Below, in pieces: positions 62,718-64,000 of a stretch of DNA of 64,000 nucleotides. Numbering within the stretch: position 1 is the first letter of the stretch; every line of letters starts with the position of its first letter. This DNA comes from Elysia crispata. Its lineage: Eukaryota; Mollusca; Gastropoda; Plakobranchidae. A model generated the notes under the pieces. That model searched no databases, had not been told where the DNA came from, and worked only from the letters and a program-made list of their open reading frames with translations. The DNA is taken from NCBI GenBank assembly GCA_033675545.1, contig JAWDGP010002497.1, forward strand, positions 159,501-223,500, written 5' to 3'. Both the position numbers and the translations under genes were made by a program.

Positions 62718-62840
62718 TTTGTGGCAGTTGGCTATTCCATGTCATGTTCCCAACACATACCACCCACGCATTATCAATTCGGTAATAAGGGTTTATGTTT
62801 CTATTACTGTAAATGGAGTTCAATATTTCTTTTGTATAAA

Positions 62841-62961
62841 AATGACGGATCTTAAACTCTGTGCAAATTGCAATGAATTGAAATCACTTGATGAATACCA
62901 TAAACACATACGAAAACCTATTAAAAACAGGACATTTATCAAAAACAACAAAGACAGATAA
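62841..62961 (+). pseudogene. Right-arm copy of the small zinc-motif frame
   Basis: Starts MTDLKLCANCNELKSLDEYH like the left-arm copy. It then loses the segment with the second CxxC through a deletion and runs into a stop after NNKDR. Divergence between arms with loss of the motif indicates decay. Confidence 0.4.
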
Positions 62962-63437
62962 AAAAAGAGTGTTATCTGAGTTTATTCAGAGAAATCCAAA
63001 TTATAAAAATATAAAAAGGAATCATTATAATACACATTGTTTTCTAAAATAATTAAAAAGACACATAATACAGTCTTTTAAAAATAACGTCAGTGAAACT
63101 TATGTATATAACATGAACGAATATGACATTTTCATTAAAAGAGATAATACATATAAGGGCATTGCCTGTTAAATGAACTTTAATTTGTTTGACTTTCAGC
63201 TCACATTGCATTGCAATAAAACACAACTGATAATTCACATAAGATTTTTTCAAAAACATTCATTAATTAGGTGTTTACTCCAGTCAACATGGTTTCCATG
63301 TTCTCTTTAAAAGCGTTATCAAGAGAAATAGTAACTGGATGATAAGAAAGCTTTGAGGATTCAAACAAGGTCCCACGTTTTACTTCTGAAAAGGAATCAC
63401 AAAAAAGAAAGATTAATATGGGGGGTGAAACCTTAGC

Positions 63438-63825
63438 CAAATAGAGACTAGGAAAAAAAGACGAGGCAACAAACGTTTGTGTCTTTTGTTAATCCAAAAC
63501 TAGGTCGACCGTTTCCACAAGAACCACCACCTTGACATTCACAATGTAAAAAAACACGTCCTCTCTATGTTTTGAGAACGATGTTGTTTTGACTGTGAAG
63601 GAGTTGCTCTAGATAGCTATTAACAAATGTCATCGTAACAGTGTGCTGATTAACCAGCCGATCGGGTGAGCAATATTCAACTGAAAAGGCTTGTATTATA
63701 GGCGTCTCGACTAAAATCGACAATGTATACTGAAACTTGAGTTTCTTTAGAAATGGTTATAAGTTTTGTAACATTTAAAACTAGAGGCTTATATAAAAAA
63801 ATATTTAAAACAAAAATAACTTAAA

Positions 63826-63828
<3 letters not shown>
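63438..63828. other. Flanking DNA right of the inverted-arm element
   Basis: No gene or repeat recognised. Confidence 0.4.

Positions 63829-63893
<65 letters not shown>
63829..63893. repeat. (AT)n microsatellite
   Basis: Pure AT run. It is followed by short TCTG, TCTA and CT runs at about 63914-63965. Confidence 0.95.
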
Positions 63894-63897
<4 letters not shown>

Positions 63898-63913
63898 CAT
63901 TGTATGCTTATGT

Positions 63914-63946
<33 letters not shown>

Positions 63947-64000
63947 CTCTCTCCTCTCTCTCTATTTCTCTTTCTCGTTCTAACCCTCTTTGAAATTTGA

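Larger units (their letters stand above)
54946..63437. mobile_element. Large inverted-arm element enclosing a 54-bp minisatellite
   Basis: The left arm 54946-55858 begins GCTAAGGTTTCACC. The right arm (about 61994-63437, with a LINE inserted) ends with the reverse complement of the same sequence. Both arms share long co-linear stretches, such as AAATGTGGGACC/GGTCCCACGTTT, CCAGTTTTTATTTCTCTTGA and its counterpart, and ATAATACCATATTAT at the inner edge. Between them lie ~285 bp of left-flank sequence and the 54-bp array. No target duplication could be recognised outside the tips. Confidence 0.75.
61994..63437. repeat. Right inverted arm, interrupted by a LINE
   Basis: Reverse complement of 54946-55858, split after CACCATCTATGT at about 62255 and resuming at about 62718 with TGTGGCAGTTG. 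A further ~65 bp absent from the left arm lies just inside the resumed part. Confidence 0.8.

Overview
This is a eukaryotic, AT-rich, intron-bearing animal genome window, most likely from a gastropod mollusc. The reasons are the spliced WDR48 gene, an intronless rhodopsin-like receptor of the type expanded as chemosensory receptors in gastropods, and a transposon whose protein starts with a RAG1-like N-terminal domain, a combination previously reported from the sea slug Aplysia. The species itself cannot be read from the sequence.

Layout. Positions 357-8511 hold the last 13 coding exons of WDR48 (UAF1), plus strand; the 5' part lies off the left edge. About 8.5-16.2 kb is 3' UTR and intergenic DNA with large triplet microsatellites. 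An intact single-exon class A GPCR lies at 16251-17327. About 17.9-21.9 kb carries several copies of a ~0.6 kb inverted-repeat (foldback/MITE-like) element, and 22.0-24.3 kb carries very long AGT/ACT and CT microsatellites. Positions 24.6-36.33 kb are an array of diverged ~640-bp modules, each an exon-like purine-rich block followed by a pyrimidine-rich intron-like block. The array is interrupted at 31370-32470 by a deleted pogo-type transposon and cut at 36330 by an element starting CAC, whose decayed transposase (36869-39763) carries a RAG1-like zinc domain and DDE core residues.

The right half is a transposon graveyard around two giant minisatellites. A ~40-bp G-rich minisatellite fills 39.87-45.21 kb. 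It is followed by a broken DDE-type transposase fused to a Helitron helicase fragment (45.2-48.3 kb). Two exons of a GABA-B-like class C receptor come next (48.8-50.2 kb). Then there are minus-strand LINE fragments and a second, broken minus-strand copy of the RAG1-like transposase (51.7-52.8 kb). A complete hammerhead ribozyme motif lies at 54531-54597. Finally, an ~8.5 kb structure (54946-63437) has ~0.9 kb inverted arms around a 5.85 kb array of ~108 units of a 54-bp minisatellite; its right arm has been hit by a 5'-truncated LINE.

The only clearly functional protein genes are WDR48 and the GPCR. The GABA-B-like exons may belong to a real gene extending through the repeats. Most other long open frames are microsatellite or minisatellite readings, or degenerate mobile-element genes. 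Family assignments were made by eye from memory of the families; no database search was run.
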